Positions 1 to 9,856 of a stretch of 64,000 nucleotides of DNA are shown piece after piece. Under the pieces are notes generated by a model that did no database searches, had not been told where the DNA came from, and was given only the letters and a program-made list of their open reading frames with translations. This DNA is from Chitinophaga pinensis. Lineage in GTDB: Bacteria > Bacteroidota > Bacteroidia > B-17B0 > Aurantibacillaceae. Position 1 is the stretch's first letter. The number at the start of each line of letters is the position of its first letter. The stretch spans positions 1-64,000 of the forward strand of contig CAMAPT010000013.1 in assembly GCA_945860225.1 (NCBI GenBank). The letters are read 5' to 3'. The position numbers were made by a program, and so were the translations under genes.

Positions 1-180
1 CTCATCAGTTTCTTCATCGCTATCATCAGGACTTTCTTCTTCAGAAAAAGGATTGGATGAATCCTGATTTTTAATCATTTTATTTTCCTTACAAAAATGT
101 GTAATAGAAGCCTGCAACGAAAAAGAAAATACACTACATACAAGTGTAAGTACTAATAAATATTTCAATCGCAGATTCAC
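1..180 (-). CDS. N-terminal fragment of an exported protein of unknown function
   Basis: An open frame runs off the left edge of the window. The likely start is GTG at 180; an internal ATG at 78 is possible but would remove the hydrophobic leader. The 60 visible residues begin with a short basic stretch and a hydrophobic segment (LLVLTLVCSVFSFSLQA) that looks like a signal peptide, followed by a very acidic Ser/Asp/Glu-rich stretch (SEEESPDDSDEETDE). It lies 98 bases downstream of the amidohydrolase on the same strand and could be cotranscribed with it. I do not recognise the family, and the start is uncertain. Confidence 0.45.
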   Translation of the reverse strand, partial: MNLRLKYLLVLTLVCSVFSFSLQASITHFCKENKMIKNQDSSNPFSEEESPDDSDEETDE

Positions 181-278
181 GTTTTTTATCAAATGGCTAA
201 ATTAAGAGTTTTTTTCATTCAAACTTTAAAACATATAAGTTCTAAAAAAAAAGGGTTATCATCTATAGCTCAAATAGC

Positions 279-3200
279 TCAGAAACCACTATCCTGACTA
301 TCGCAATGAAAATGATTTTGTTTTTGAGATTGATACTTAACAACCTTAGTCCCTTTATTTTTCTCAGACATCAACTTAGCAATGATACGCGCTCGTTCTT
401 TCTTAATATCTTCACGTAATTTCAAATCATCTTCTGCATCAAAATAAATTTGCCCATCAATCATCGTTTTATTAACTTTTGCATATATACTCAACGGATT
501 GTCAGTCCAAAGAACCAAATCAGCAACCTTACCTACCTTAATGCTACCCACCTTATCTTCGATATGAAGCATTTTAGCCGGATTGAGCGTAATGAGTTTC
601 AATGCTTGAATTTCTGTTAAGCCACCATATTTAATAGTCTTAGCAGCTTCCTGATTTAAACGACGTCCCATTTCTGCATCGTCAGAATTAATGGCAGTAT
701 TCACACCCGCCTTTGTTAACATAGAGGCATTATAAGGAATTGCATCCATGACCTCCAACTTATATGCCCACCAATCGGCAAATGTAGATGCATTGGCTCC
801 ATGAGCCTTTAATTTATCAGCCAACTTATAACCTTCTAAGATATGAGTAAATGTATTGACCTTAAATTTCATACTATCAGCTACATGCATAAGCATATTC
901 ACTTCGCTTTGAACATAACTATGGCAGGTGATGAAACGTTTATTATCCAAAATCTCAGCAAGAGCATCCAAATCTAAATCTTTTCTAGGTGCACCTACAT
1001 TACCTTTTTCAATATCCTTTGGAGATAACTTTAAAAAAGCTTCTTGTTCTTTTTTATACTTAGTGGCTCTAGTAAAATAATCATAATACACTTGTTCTAC
1101 CCCCATGCGTGTTTGAGGAAATCGTGAATATTCTCCAGAATTAGAATGTTTTACATTTTCTCCTAAAGCAAACTTTATGAATGGTGGAGCCTTATCATAT
1201 TTCATTTCCTCTGGATTTTTACCCCAACGTAACTTTATCAAACAACTTTGTCCGCCAATAGGATTAGCCGAACCATGCAATAATTGGGCTGTTGTAACGC
1301 CGCCTGCTAGTTGGCGATAAATATTGATATCATCCGGATTAATCACATCCCCTACTCTTACTTCCGCACTACTCACATCCGCACTTTCGTTCACACTAAA
1401 TAAAGCTATATGCGAATGTTCGTCTATAATTCCCGGGGTTAAATGCATTCCTTTTGCATCAATCACTTTTGCAAAAACAGTTTTAGGAGCTTCAATATTT
1501 GGGGCAATCCGAACTATTTTTCCTTCTATAATATAAACATCATAATCTTTTAAAAGTGTATCAGATTCGTTGGTCCAAATGGTCGCATTTTTAATCAAAA
1601 TGGCGCCATATCGATTTTTAAATTTACCCCAAGTATCTTTGATCAATCCATCTGAATCAACTTCTGGTTCACCATAAGCTCCAAAGGGATAATATACTTT
1701 TCCGTAATCTATTTTTTTACCTAAAACAGGCAATATGGATTTTGAACTTATGGAATCGCTTATTAATTTCATTTTAAAATCTGACCAATTTCCATTTGCA
1801 AACTGAGCCGTTCCAGAAAAAGACTTTGTATTTTCATCATAATGACCCGACATACGAATCATAGAAACTGAATCGTAAGGGAAACTTAAAGTGATTAAAT
1901 TATTTTGAAAAGTTAAATTCGCTTTTGTCTTTGAACTATCTTTCCAAGTAACCGACGCTAAATAGCTATCCAGTTCTTTTGTAATTTTTATTTGGCAACT
2001 GTTAGTACCGTATTGCAATTCATATTTACCGGTTATACTTGGAATAGACACATCATTATACACATACTTAATTCCATTACTCCAGGTTTCGTGAATCACG
2101 GCATCTTCAGAAAATACAGATTGAGTGGTTATGAAAAAATTAGCCAACATACCAGCTTTTAAACTTCCTAATTGATTTTGAACACCAATAAAATAAGCCG
2201 GATTATATGTCAAGGCTTTTAAAGCTGTTTTTTCTGATAATCCAAATGAGATGGCTTTTCGAATATGTTTCAAAAAAAGAGACTTATCTTTTAAATCAGC
2301 CGTCGTCAAGCAAAAAGGAATGTAATTTTTTTCGAGCATCGCTAAATTGGCTGGCGCCATTTCCCAATGCTTCAAATCTGTTAACGAAACCTGCTCAGCA
2401 TCTAAAGGATCTTCCACATCAATAGCCTCCGGAAAATTTACCGGCATAATGTATTTGGCATTTGTATTTTGGATGTCGTACAATCTCTGATATTCATTTC
2501 CGTTGCCTTTGATAATGTATTTCACCTTAAACTCATCACCTACTTTCTTAGCCCTTAAATCATTGTACTTGTCGTTTCCCTCAAAAATAGATGGCAATTC
2601 TTGAAGTTTATTAAAAGCATCTAGTGTAATATTGTATTCAGCTTTAGTTTGGTTGGTTTTATACCATGCCGCATCATAATAAGTTTGACGTAATAATGCA
2701 ATGGCTCCCATTAATGAAGAAGGATATGCCTGCGAAGAACTTCCTTTGTTAAATGAATAAAAACCAGCAGCTCTGTCTTTTATAATACTTTCATTTTCCT
2801 TGGCTGATGTTAAATGAACCAAAGATCCACTCCCTCTCACAATACCATCTTTTACGCTGGTTAATACAGCACCAAACCCCAACTTTCTCAATTCATCTGC
2901 TTTTTGGGGCTGATTTACAAATAACTTGTACGCTTCTATTTCACTTTTGATAGCCTGATTACAGCCATAAGCACCTTTTTTAGGATTATCGCTGTTTTCA
3001 TGGTTTTTTGTATCTGCTAACCCATAGTCGCTATACAAATCAATAAAAGCGGGATAAATATGTTTGCCTTTTAAATCTCTGCTGATAGCTTCTTTCGGGA
3101 TAGTAATTTCCGTTCCGCTTTTCAATATTTTACCATTCTGAATCAGTAAAGTTGCGTTTAATATGGTAAGGTCTGCATCTACGTGCAACGTGCAATTTGT

Positions 3201-3317
3201 AAAAGCATATATGGTGTGAATAGGATTGGGGGCACCATTACTAGGAAAAGTAGTTTGACCAACTGACCCAATTTTAAATAAAAAAAGAAGAGAAAAAATA
3301 TAAAGTTGTTTACGCAT
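279..3317 (-). CDS. Exported tandem-domain amidohydrolase
   Basis: A 1012-residue protein with a signal peptide (MRKQLYIFSLLFLF..., cleavage near residue 21), so it probably acts in the periplasm. It holds two amidohydrolase-superfamily units. The C-terminal unit (about residues 570-985) has the metal motif H634-S-H636 in GIIDEHSHI, later histidines in TCHSY and FTHILEGYK, the catalytic-type Asp in INSDDAEM, and the family ending GSIKVGKVADLVLW. The N-terminal unit (about 30-420) keeps the fold signatures, including GSLKAGMLANFF, but its metal site reads IDLYSDYG without histidines, so it is probably non-catalytic. The substrate is unknown; imidazolonepropionase-like or prolidase-like activity is only a superfamily guess. 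Confidence 0.88.
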   Translation of the reverse strand: MRKQLYIFSLLFLFKIGSVGQTTFPSNGAPNPIHTIYAFTNCTLHVDADLTILNATLLIQNGKILKSGTEITIPKEAISRDLKGKHIYPAFIDLYSDYGLADTKNHENSDNPKKGAYGCNQAIKSEIEAYKLFVNQPQKADELRKLGFGAVLTSVKDGIVRGSGSLVHLTSAKENESIIKDRAAGFYSFNKGSSSQAYPSSLMGAIALLRQTYYDAAWYKTNQTKAEYNITLDAFNKLQELPSIFEGNDKYNDLRAKKVGDEFKVKYIIKGNGNEYQRLYDIQNTNAKYIMPVNFPEAIDVEDPLDAEQVSLTDLKHWEMAPANLAMLEKNYIPFCLTTADLKDKSLFLKHIRKAISFGLSEKTALKALTYNPAYFIGVQNQLGSLKAGMLANFFITTQSVFSEDAVIHETWSNGIKYVYNDVSIPSITGKYELQYGTNSCQIKITKELDSYLASVTWKDSSKTKANLTFQNNLITLSFPYDSVSMIRMSGHYDENTKSFSGTAQFANGNWSDFKMKLISDSISSKSILPVLGKKIDYGKVYYPFGAYGEPEVDSDGLIKDTWGKFKNRYGAILIKNATIWTNESDTLLKDYDVYIIEGKIVRIAPNIEAPKTVFAKVIDAKGMHLTPGIIDEHSHIALFSVNESADVSSAEVRVGDVINPDDINIYRQLAGGVTTAQLLHGSANPIGGQSCLIKLRWGKNPEEMKYDKAPPFIKFALGENVKHSNSGEYSRFPQTRMGVEQVYYDYFTRATKYKKEQEAFLKLSPKDIEKGNVGAPRKDLDLDALAEILDNKRFITCHSYVQSEVNMLMHVADSMKFKVNTFTHILEGYKLADKLKAHGANASTFADWWAYKLEVMDAIPYNASMLTKAGVNTAINSDDAEMGRRLNQEAAKTIKYGGLTEIQALKLITLNPAKMLHIEDKVGSIKVGKVADLVLWTDNPLSIYAKVNKTMIDGQIYFDAEDDLKLREDIKKERARIIAKLMSEKNKGTKVVKYQSQKQNHFHCDSQDSGF

Positions 3318-3400
3318 CGCAAATAGTTAATAATAACAAATGTAACATTATGAAGCATCCATAAAAATTAGTTAAGGGCTTTTATTTAAAGATAAATTGT

Positions 3401-3408
3401 TAATTTTG
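3401..3408 (+). promoter_or_regulatory. Candidate -7 box (TAATTTTG) for the cytochrome c gene
   Basis: TAATTTTG matches the Bacteroidota -7 consensus TAnnTTTG exactly and lies 22 bases before the ATG at 3431. The position 19 bases further upstream is CTT, a poor -33 element, so this is a moderate call. Confidence 0.35.
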
Positions 3409-3430
3409 AAATTCATAATTAAAACACGCT

Positions 3431-4036
3431 ATGGCAACCGGAATGTTACACTCTCACTACTTATTTGTAGTTCTCTTTACATTAATTTACTTAATCAAAA
3501 CCATCTTATTGTTGAGCGATAAGGATGAACTTTTGGAAGCATTTAAGAAAAAAACAAAAGTAGCTGAAATGGTGGTTAGTTTCGGATTCTTAGCTACCGG
3601 TATTTTCTTATTAACTCAAATGCCTCATATCCCAACCATGATGTATGTGAAAATAGTTTTGGTTTTAGCATCGATTCCATTAGCTGTGATTGGTTATAAA
3701 AAGAAACACAAACTTTTAGCTACTTTATCTTTTGTTTTTATTATCGCAGCATTTGGCTTAGCCGAAAAAGTTAAAAAAAATAAAGCCGGCGACAAAATTA
3801 CAGCGATGAGTGGTAAAGAAATTTACGAAGAAAAATGTACACTTTGCCATGGTAACGATGGAAAATTAGGCATGAGTGGTGCTAAAGATTTATCAGCTAC
3901 ACAGTTAGAGCATACGGCTATTATCGACATCATCACCAATGGTAAAAATGCGATGGCCGCTTACAAAAGCTCTCTATCACAAGAACAAATTGAAGCAGTA
4001 GCTTCTTATATTGAAACAGATTTAAAAGGTAAATAA
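3431..4036 (+). CDS. Membrane-anchored c-type cytochrome with SirB-like N-terminus
   Basis: A 201-residue electron-transfer protein. Residues 1-112 form about four transmembrane helices that resemble the SirB family (MLHSHYLFVVLFTLIYLIKT at the start). The C-terminal part is a single cytochrome c domain with heme motif C136-TLC-H140 and a candidate distal Met in KNAMAAYKSS, followed by the usual C-terminal helix (QEQIEAVASYI). The heme domain should face the periplasm. The stop is 6 bases before the hflX start, so the two are probably cotranscribed. Its redox partner cannot be deduced here. Confidence 0.85.
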   Translation: MATGMLHSHYLFVVLFTLIYLIKTILLLSDKDELLEAFKKKTKVAEMVVSFGFLATGIFLLTQMPHIPTMMYVKIVLVLASIPLAVIGYKKKHKLLATLSFVFIIAAFGLAEKVKKNKAGDKITAMSGKEIYEEKCTLCHGNDGKLGMSGAKDLSATQLEHTAIIDIITNGKNAMAAYKSSLSQEQIEAVASYIETDLKGK

Positions 4037-4042
4037 TTTTCA

Positions 4043-5242
4043 TTGAAACCAAACGCGCATTCCACAGAAAACCAATTACAAACAGCTGTTTTAATTGGGG
4101 TTATCAATAAACAACAAAATGAAGCCTTAGCCTACGAATACTTGGATGAACTGGCTTTTTTAGCCTTAACATACGGAGTTGAAACTAAAAAAATATACAC
4201 ACAAAAACTCGAAAGACCAGATAAAGCTACTTTTATAGGAAAAGGGAAACTTAATGAAGTGAAAACTTTTATCAAAGAGAACAATGTTAATGTTGTGATT
4301 TTTGACGACGAATTATCGCCTTCACAACAACGTAATCTGGAAAAAGAAATTGGAAAAAAAATACTAGACCGAACCACTTTAATTCTTGAAATTTTTTCGC
4401 AACGTGCCCAAACGGCCCATGCCAAAACGCAGGTTCAGCTAGCTCAATACCAATATTTATTACCTCGTCTTACCGGTATGTGGACTCACTTGGAACGTCA
4501 ACGAGGCGGAACAGGAACACGTGGGGGCGCCGGTGAAAAAGAAATTGAAACAGACAGGCGGATTACACGCGACAAAATAGCTCAACTAAAAGAAGAGTTA
4601 AAACTGATTGATAAACAAATGGCTACACAACGAAAAAACCGTGGAGAGTTTGTGCGTGTTGCCTTGGTTGGTTATACCAATGTTGGTAAATCAACCATAA
4701 TGAATATGCTTAGCAAAAGTGAAGTATTTGCCGAAAATAAATTATTTGCGACGCTAGACACTACAGTAAGAAAAGTAACCATCGATAATCTGTTTTTTCT
4801 GTTGTGCGACACCGTGGGTTTTATTCGAAAATTACCTACCCAATTGGTAGAAAGTTTTAAAAGCACCCTAGATGAGGTGCGCGAAGCAGATATTTTATTA
4901 CATGTGGTCGATATTTCTCATCCAAATTTTGAAGACCACATTCATGTAGTTCGTCAAACTTTAATTGATATAGGAGCAGGCGACAAAGAAACCATTTTGG
5001 TTTTTAATAAAATTGATGCCTTTAAATATGTGCAAAAAGACGAGGATGATTTAACACCAATGACCAAAGAAAATTTATCGCTTGAAGATTTGAAAAAAAC
5101 CTGGATGACGAATTTAGACCAAACCTGTGTTTACATTAGCGCCATGAATAAGGATAATATTGTAGATTTTAAACAATTAGTTTATGATACAGTTAAAAAA
5201 ATTCATGTCATTCGTTTCCCTTACAATAATTTATATTACTAA
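4043..5242 (+). CDS. hflX: Ribosome-associated GTPase HflX
   Basis: A 399-residue protein with the HflX architecture: an N-terminal domain carrying FIGKGKLNE and VIFDDELSPSQQRNLE, a conserved linker with the Gly-rich RGGTGTRGGAGEKEIETDRR, then a Ras-like G domain with G1 GYTNVGKST (210-218), G3 DTVGFI and G4 NKID. HflX binds the ribosome and is known in other bacteria to split stalled or hibernating 70S ribosomes. The start is a TTG codon; no in-frame ATG exists before the conserved N-terminal region. It follows the cytochrome gene by 6 bases. Confidence 0.96.
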   Translation: MKPNAHSTENQLQTAVLIGVINKQQNEALAYEYLDELAFLALTYGVETKKIYTQKLERPDKATFIGKGKLNEVKTFIKENNVNVVIFDDELSPSQQRNLEKEIGKKILDRTTLILEIFSQRAQTAHAKTQVQLAQYQYLLPRLTGMWTHLERQRGGTGTRGGAGEKEIETDRRITRDKIAQLKEELKLIDKQMATQRKNRGEFVRVALVGYTNVGKSTIMNMLSKSEVFAENKLFATLDTTVRKVTIDNLFFLLCDTVGFIRKLPTQLVESFKSTLDEVREADILLHVVDISHPNFEDHIHVVRQTLIDIGAGDKETILVFNKIDAFKYVQKDEDDLTPMTKENLSLEDLKKTWMTNLDQTCVYISAMNKDNIVDFKQLVYDTVKKIHVIRFPYNNLYY

Positions 5243-5356
5243 CCGAATTATTTAAAAAGGTTGCCTCTTCTTAAATACATCCATTCATAAAATCATAAGA
5301 CGATTGGTCTTTAAACATGGCTATTTTCATAAATTATTGCCTATTTTTGTAGGTAG

Positions 5357-6112
5357 ATGTTGAGGCGTGTTTTATATTCCTTTTTGTGGCTTTTAGCCTT
5401 TGATAGTTGCTTTGCCCAAAGCACATCTCAAGCCATTGAAAGCGGTCAAGATCCAAATGTGTTATACCGAAATGAACTATCGTTTGGTATGTTTGCTCAT
5501 AGCCGAGGTTTAGGTATTAATGTCATTAGAGGTAAACACGTTACGGGTACCCGAAAACGCCTCATGGAAATAGAAGCATTGAATCTTAAACATCCAAAAG
5601 AACTAAAATTCACTAATAAAACCGATAACTCTAAACGATTTGTTTATGGTAAACTTAATAGTTTATTAGCTTTTAGAGTTGGTGTAGGCTATCAAACAAC
5701 TATTTTTAAACGCATGGATCGTAAATCGGTCGAAATTCGTACCGCCTATTTTGTGGGTGGCAACATTACTTTTGCTAAACCTAATTATATTTTGGTGTAC
5801 AGAGAAACAATCACCGGCAATAAATTTCAGGAATCCATTAAGTACAATCCGGAAATACATACCATTGATAGTGTTTTTGGGAAAGGCCCTATGCTAGATG
5901 GTTTAGCCGAGATGAAAGTATACCCCGGCTTTTATGCCAAAGCAAACTTAAGTTTTGAGTATGCACCTTTTTCAAACAAAGTAAAAGCCATTGAAACAGG
6001 AGTTATACTCGATTATTACCCCAAAGCCATTCCCATTATGGCTCATAACCCGGCAGAAAATTTCATCGTAACTTTATATGTAGGGTTTGTATTTGGAAAA
6101 AAATGGTTTTAA
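5357..6112 (+). CDS. Exported protein of unknown function, possible outer-membrane barrel
   Basis: A 251-residue protein with an N-terminal signal peptide ([16 protein letters not shown], cleavage near 21). The mature part has alternating hydrophobic and polar stretches, many aromatic residues and a terminal aromatic pair (FGKKWF), consistent with a small outer-membrane beta-barrel, but I do not recognise the family. A -7-like TATTTTTG lies at 5342-5349. It ends 10 bases before lipA, so the two are likely cotranscribed; that says little about function. Confidence 0.75.
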   Translation: MLRRVLYSFLWLLAFDSCFAQSTSQAIESGQDPNVLYRNELSFGMFAHSRGLGINVIRGKHVTGTRKRLMEIEALNLKHPKELKFTNKTDNSKRFVYGKLNSLLAFRVGVGYQTTIFKRMDRKSVEIRTAYFVGGNITFAKPNYILVYRETITGNKFQESIKYNPEIHTIDSVFGKGPMLDGLAEMKVYPGFYAKANLSFEYAPFSNKVKAIETGVILDYYPKAIPIMAHNPAENFIVTLYVGFVFGKKWF

Positions 6113-6122
6113 AGAAAAAAAC

Positions 6123-6986
6123 ATGAGCGAAAACATTAAACTTGATAAACCTCGTAAACCAGATTGGTTGAGAGTGAAATTACCTATAGGCGAAGAATAT
6201 TTAAAAGTTCGTAACATCGTGTCTACTCATAAGTTACACACCATTTGCGAAAGCGGCAATTGTCCAAATATGGGAGAATGTTGGGGGGCAGGAACAGCAA
6301 CCTTTATGATTTTAGGAAATATTTGCACACGTTCGTGCGGTTTTTGTGCAGTAGCTACCGGAAAACCAAAACCCGCCGATTGGGATGAACCTAAGAGAGT
6401 GGCTAATTCAGTCAAATTAATGGGTGTAAAACATTGTGTCATAACATCCGTTGACCGCGATGACTTAAAAGATGGAGGCTCTATTATATGGGCTGAAACC
6501 ATTAAAGCTATCAGAGAAATAAGCCCTGATACGAAATTTGAATGTTTGATACCTGATTTTGCCGGTAAATGGGAAAATCTGCAACGTATCATTGATGTGA
6601 AACCGGACATTGTGTCGCATAATATTGAAACCGTTCGACGACTGACTGCCCAAGTGCGTATTCAAGCCAAATACGATCGTAGTATGGAAGTACTCAAACG
6701 CTTACATGAAGCGGGCGTAAAAACAAAATGCGGTTTAATGGTTGGGTTAGGAGAAACAGAAGAAGAGGTATTAGAAACGATTGATGATTTAGCGGCCGTA
6801 AATTGCGATGTTATGACGATTGGTCAATATCTTCAACCAACTCCAAAACATCTACCGGTAGCTAGATATGTGCATCCTGACGAATTTAAAAAATGGAAAG
6901 AAATTGCCTTATCAAAAGGATTTAAATATGTAGAAAGTGGGGCTTTGGTTCGATCATCTTACCATGCCGAAAAACACGTATTTTAA
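6123..6986 (+). CDS. lipA: Lipoyl synthase
   Basis: A radical-SAM enzyme that inserts two sulfurs into protein-bound octanoyl groups of the pyruvate and 2-oxoglutarate dehydrogenase complexes and the glycine cleavage H protein. Both cluster sites are visible: the auxiliary cluster C42-x4-C47-x5-C53 ([12 protein letters not shown]) and the radical-SAM cluster C68-x3-C72-x2-C75 (CTRSCGFC). The C-terminus [12 protein letters not shown] contains the conserved RSSYHA serine motif. The start chosen is ATG 6123 ([10 protein letters not shown], 287 residues); a frame from 6087 would overlap the upstream gene and add residues foreign to the family. Confidence 0.97.
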   Translation: MSENIKLDKPRKPDWLRVKLPIGEEYLKVRNIVSTHKLHTICESGNCPNMGECWGAGTATFMILGNICTRSCGFCAVATGKPKPADWDEPKRVANSVKLMGVKHCVITSVDRDDLKDGGSIIWAETIKAIREISPDTKFECLIPDFAGKWENLQRIIDVKPDIVSHNIETVRRLTAQVRIQAKYDRSMEVLKRLHEAGVKTKCGLMVGLGETEEEVLETIDDLAAVNCDVMTIGQYLQPTPKHLPVARYVHPDEFKKWKEIALSKGFKYVESGALVRSSYHAEKHVF

Positions 6987-7018
6987 ACTTTAGTGATGTC
7001 ATCTCTTAAAAAAAATCC

Positions 7019-7633
7019 ATGAATTCTTTATTTTCTATCCTTCTCAAAAATTTTCTTTTATTTGGAATTATGACGATCACGTTGGTGTTTATGTTCACCC
7101 AACACATTGGGTTTAAACAAATTCCTTTTATTTTTGGAAGCATTGGGGTATTATATGTATTAGCTGCATGCCTCGAGGCATATGCTCTTTCTCGCACTAA
7201 AACCGATACCAAAAAATTCATCTATTTTACGGATGGATTTGTGGCCAAACGCATTATAAAAGTCATTGCATTTACTTCTATAGGTGTCATATTATATTAC
7301 TCACAAAGCATCATTAAGTACATGGCTTTTTTATGTTTTTTGATCGGCTTTACCGAACTGATTGTTACTTTATGGAGGTATGCTAAAAATTTGTGTTTTA
7401 TTGCCATCGAAGATGATACTATTATTTTATCTACAAATAAGATGTACACCATTACGGATAAAGAATTACAAAAAATAGAATATAGACACGGGTTGATGTA
7501 CTTAGTGAAATACAATAAAAAAACGGTGACCCTCAGAACAGATTTAATGAAAGAAAAAGATGAATTTCAATTCGCATTGGAATCATGGATTACTCGTCAT
7601 CATCTTTCTGATAAAGTAATTCGGAATTCTTAG
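7019..7633 (+). CDS. Membrane protein of unknown function
   Basis: A 204-residue protein with about four predicted membrane helices in residues 1-120 (pairs around 7-27, 35-55, 78-95 and 100-118), then a soluble C-terminal domain of about 80 residues with beta-rich character (IAIEDDTIILSTNKMYTITD). The layout recalls bacterial PH-like membrane proteins, but no motif confirms that. It starts 32 bases after lipA. I do not recognise it. Confidence 0.7.
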   Translation: MNSLFSILLKNFLLFGIMTITLVFMFTQHIGFKQIPFIFGSIGVLYVLAACLEAYALSRTKTDTKKFIYFTDGFVAKRIIKVIAFTSIGVILYYSQSIIKYMAFLCFLIGFTELIVTLWRYAKNLCFIAIEDDTIILSTNKMYTITDKELQKIEYRHGLMYLVKYNKKTVTLRTDLMKEKDEFQFALESWITRHHLSDKVIRNS

Positions 7634-7651
7634 TGAATTTTATTATCGAGA

Positions 7652-7695
7652 ACCAGCCTCACCCCTAGCCCCTCTCCAAAGGGAGAGGGGAGTAA
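7652..7695. repeat. REP-like GC-rich hairpin element
   Basis: The intergenic sequence CCTCACCCCTAGCCCC leads into a perfect hairpin, CCCCTCTCC (7669-7677) pairing with GGAGAGGGG (7682-7690) around a 4-base loop, in otherwise AT-rich DNA. From general knowledge, near-identical hairpins are dispersed in the intergenic regions of many Bacteroidota genomes. It follows the end of the 7019-7633 gene by about 20 bases and could also stabilise or terminate transcripts. Confidence 0.6.
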
Positions 7696-7791
7696 TCAGA
7701 TGCCATTTTACAAGAACCAATTCAAAGAATTACTCAAGGAAACAACGGTCTGTTCGAGTGAAAATTCTGCCTCCATATGACATCAAACAAA

Positions 7792-7818
7792 AGAGACTGC
7801 CTTTTTTGGACAGTCTCT
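7792..7818 (-). terminator. Rho-independent terminator of the Bax-inhibitor-like gene
   Basis: AGAGACTG (7792-7799) pairs with CAGTCTCT (7811-7818). On the minus strand the stem is followed by TTTTGTTTG. It lies 28 bases after the stop of the minus-strand gene. The same stem occurs at 48986-49015. Confidence 0.75.
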
Positions 7819-7846
7819 CTATATTTAATCTTATTATTTTTATTTA

Positions 7847-8581
7847 TTAATCTCTCTTGCCAAACAAGCGTAAAAGAGCCAAAAATAAATTGATAAAATC
7901 AAGGTACAATGTTAAAGCTCCCATCACACCCATTTTCTTGAAATCAGAAGATCCATCACTATATTGAGCCATTTCCTTAATTTTCTGAACATCATAAGCC
8001 GTTAACCCGGTAAATACAATAACACTGATAATGCTAATGATATAACCCATTGTATCGCTATGCATAAAAAAGTTAATGAGTGATGCTATCACTATTCCTA
8101 TCAAACCTATCATCAATAACGAACCCATCTTTGTTAGGTCTGTTTTGGTAGTATAACCGGCAACGGCCATAATGCCAAACAATGCACAAGTACTAGCAAA
8201 TACAACTCCTATTGAATCTAAACTGTAAATGTGAAAAATGGCACTAAAGCTAATCCCATTTAAAGCAGCATAACCAAAAAATATAGCCATCAAAGCAGTA
8301 AATGACAATTTATTGAAAGCGAAATTCATTACTAATACTAAACCTAATGGAGCTAACATACAAATCCAACCAATAATAGAAATACCCATACGCCCCATTT
8401 GATCTTCTTTGTATAGCATGCTTCCTAAATCAGGGTTATACGCAAACAATAAAGAGAATAACGTTGTAACTCCCAATGCCAAGAACATCCAAGTAAATAC
8501 CGAAGCAAAAAGTGATCTCTCGTTTACGATAACAGCACTTTCAATGTTGTTTAAATCTGTTTTTCTGAAATTATGATCCAT
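7847..8581 (-). CDS. Bax inhibitor-1/YccA family membrane protein
   Basis: A 244-residue protein with seven hydrophobic helices and the BI-1/YccA family signature FTGLTAYDVQKIKEM near residue 190. The bacterial homologue YetJ is a pH-sensitive calcium leak channel, and E. coli YccA modulates FtsH; the role here is unknown. It is a single-gene unit with its own terminator, divergent from tatC. Confidence 0.92.
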   Translation of the reverse strand: MDHNFRKTDLNNIESAVIVNERSLFASVFTWMFLALGVTTLFSLLFAYNPDLGSMLYKEDQMGRMGISIIGWICMLAPLGLVLVMNFAFNKLSFTALMAIFFGYAALNGISFSAIFHIYSLDSIGVVFASTCALFGIMAVAGYTTKTDLTKMGSLLMIGLIGIVIASLINFFMHSDTMGYIISIISVIVFTGLTAYDVQKIKEMAQYSDGSSDFKKMGVMGALTLYLDFINLFLALLRLFGKRD

Positions 8582-8725
8582 GGTTTATTTTTTGGCACAA
8601 AGATACAACATAATCGATAAAGAGAAACACATTTGCATTTTTTAACCCTTGAGTTGTTTATATGCCAGAATTGATAAAGCCACCAGACTATTCATTCATA
8701 AAAATGTTTAAATTTACCACCGATT

Positions 8726-9544
8726 ATGGCAAATAATGCACAGAGTGAAATGTCTTTTATGCAACATTTGGATGCACTCCGATGGCATTTGGTAAGAAGT
8801 GCTATCGCCATTTTTGTATTTGCCATTGGGTTGTTCTTATTTAACAATTTCTTATTCGATACGGTTATTTTCGGACCCTTAAAACAAGATTTCATTTCTT
8901 ACAGAGTTTTATGCTCTCTAGGTCATAAAATTGGGGCCGGCGATGTGATGTGCATGACGGTTCGGGATCCTCACCTTCAAACACTTTCTGCCTCTGAACA
9001 ATTTTTCACCCACATGTGGATTGCCTTATTAGGGGGTATTATTATAGCCGTTCCTTATGTGTTGTATGAACTTTGGAAATTCATCAAACCTGCCCTGAAA
9101 GACAGCGAATCTAGCCCTGCAAAATGGTTTGTTGTGGTAGCATCCGCACTTTTTTTAGTTGGTATTCTTTTTGGCTATTTTCTTTTATTTCCAATGTCAT
9201 ACAATTTCTTAATTAACTACCAGTTATCTGATAGTGGCATTGTTCAAACCAACAATACCCTTGATGACTACATTTCACTCATTTCAACCATGACGCTGGT
9301 ATCAGGTATTGTATTTGAACTTCCTATCTTAGTGTATTTCTTAACAAAGCTCGGCATGTTGTCTCCAGAATTTATGCGTAAATACCGTAAATACGCGGTT
9401 GTGGTGATATTAGTTGTGGCGGCAATCATAACACCTTCTCCGGATGTCACCTCTCAAATGGTTGTAGCTATACCAATGTACTTACTTTACGAAATCAGTA
9501 TTTTTGTAAGTGCTTATGTGGTTAATAAAAAACGAGCTGCTTAA
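8726..9544 (+). CDS. tatC: Sec-independent translocase subunit TatC
   Basis: A 272-residue, six-helix inner-membrane protein that recognises twin-arginine signal peptides. It has the N-terminal family motif (SFMQHLDALRWHLVRSA, equivalent to F-x-HL-x-ELR), the conserved periplasmic-loop and F-E-LP region (GIVFELPILVYFL), and AAIITPSPDVTSQ before the last helices. A loop insertion of about 40 residues (SLGHKIGAGDVMCM...) follows helix 1, which is common in Bacteroidota. No tatA lies beside it in this window. Confidence 0.96.
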   Translation: MANNAQSEMSFMQHLDALRWHLVRSAIAIFVFAIGLFLFNNFLFDTVIFGPLKQDFISYRVLCSLGHKIGAGDVMCMTVRDPHLQTLSASEQFFTHMWIALLGGIIIAVPYVLYELWKFIKPALKDSESSPAKWFVVVASALFLVGILFGYFLLFPMSYNFLINYQLSDSGIVQTNNTLDDYISLISTMTLVSGIVFELPILVYFLTKLGMLSPEFMRKYRKYAVVVILVVAAIITPSPDVTSQMVVAIPMYLLYEISIFVSAYVVNKKRAA

Positions 9545-9563
9545 TTTAACTCTCTAAATTTGT

Positions 9564-9632
9564 GGTAATGTGCTGAAAAATGGTTGGTGACAATTTCAAT
9601 TATTTCATGTAAAATGGTGCGTCAATCTGGAG
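9564..9632. mobile_element. Solo end of the insertion sequence seen at 53404
   Basis: These 69 bases align without gaps to 53404-53472, the left end of the IS remnant. The terminal 25 bases differ at only three positions, and the block AAAATGGTGC.TCAATCTG.AG is shared. No matching right end or recognisable transposase was found in the 220 bases that follow, which otherwise look like unconstrained AT-rich DNA up to the gene ending at 9857. It is probably the relic of an old insertion or deletion downstream of tatC. Confidence 0.65.
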
Positions 9633-9856
9633 ATTAACTTGGCTTCTTTTTATTATTCTAACTTGAGGTGATTGGTTTAGAAAATAATAAAATATAGTTT
9701 GAAAAGTATCTTTCGATAAACCACTATCTCTTGACAAAGTAGTAAAAGTTTTGTCTCTCTAGCACCCACATTTTAAACCATTTAAATCGATTTTATAGCG
9801 CTTTTTTTTGACTTTTAAATATAAAAAAACTCAGTTGAATAATCTTATTTATTAAT

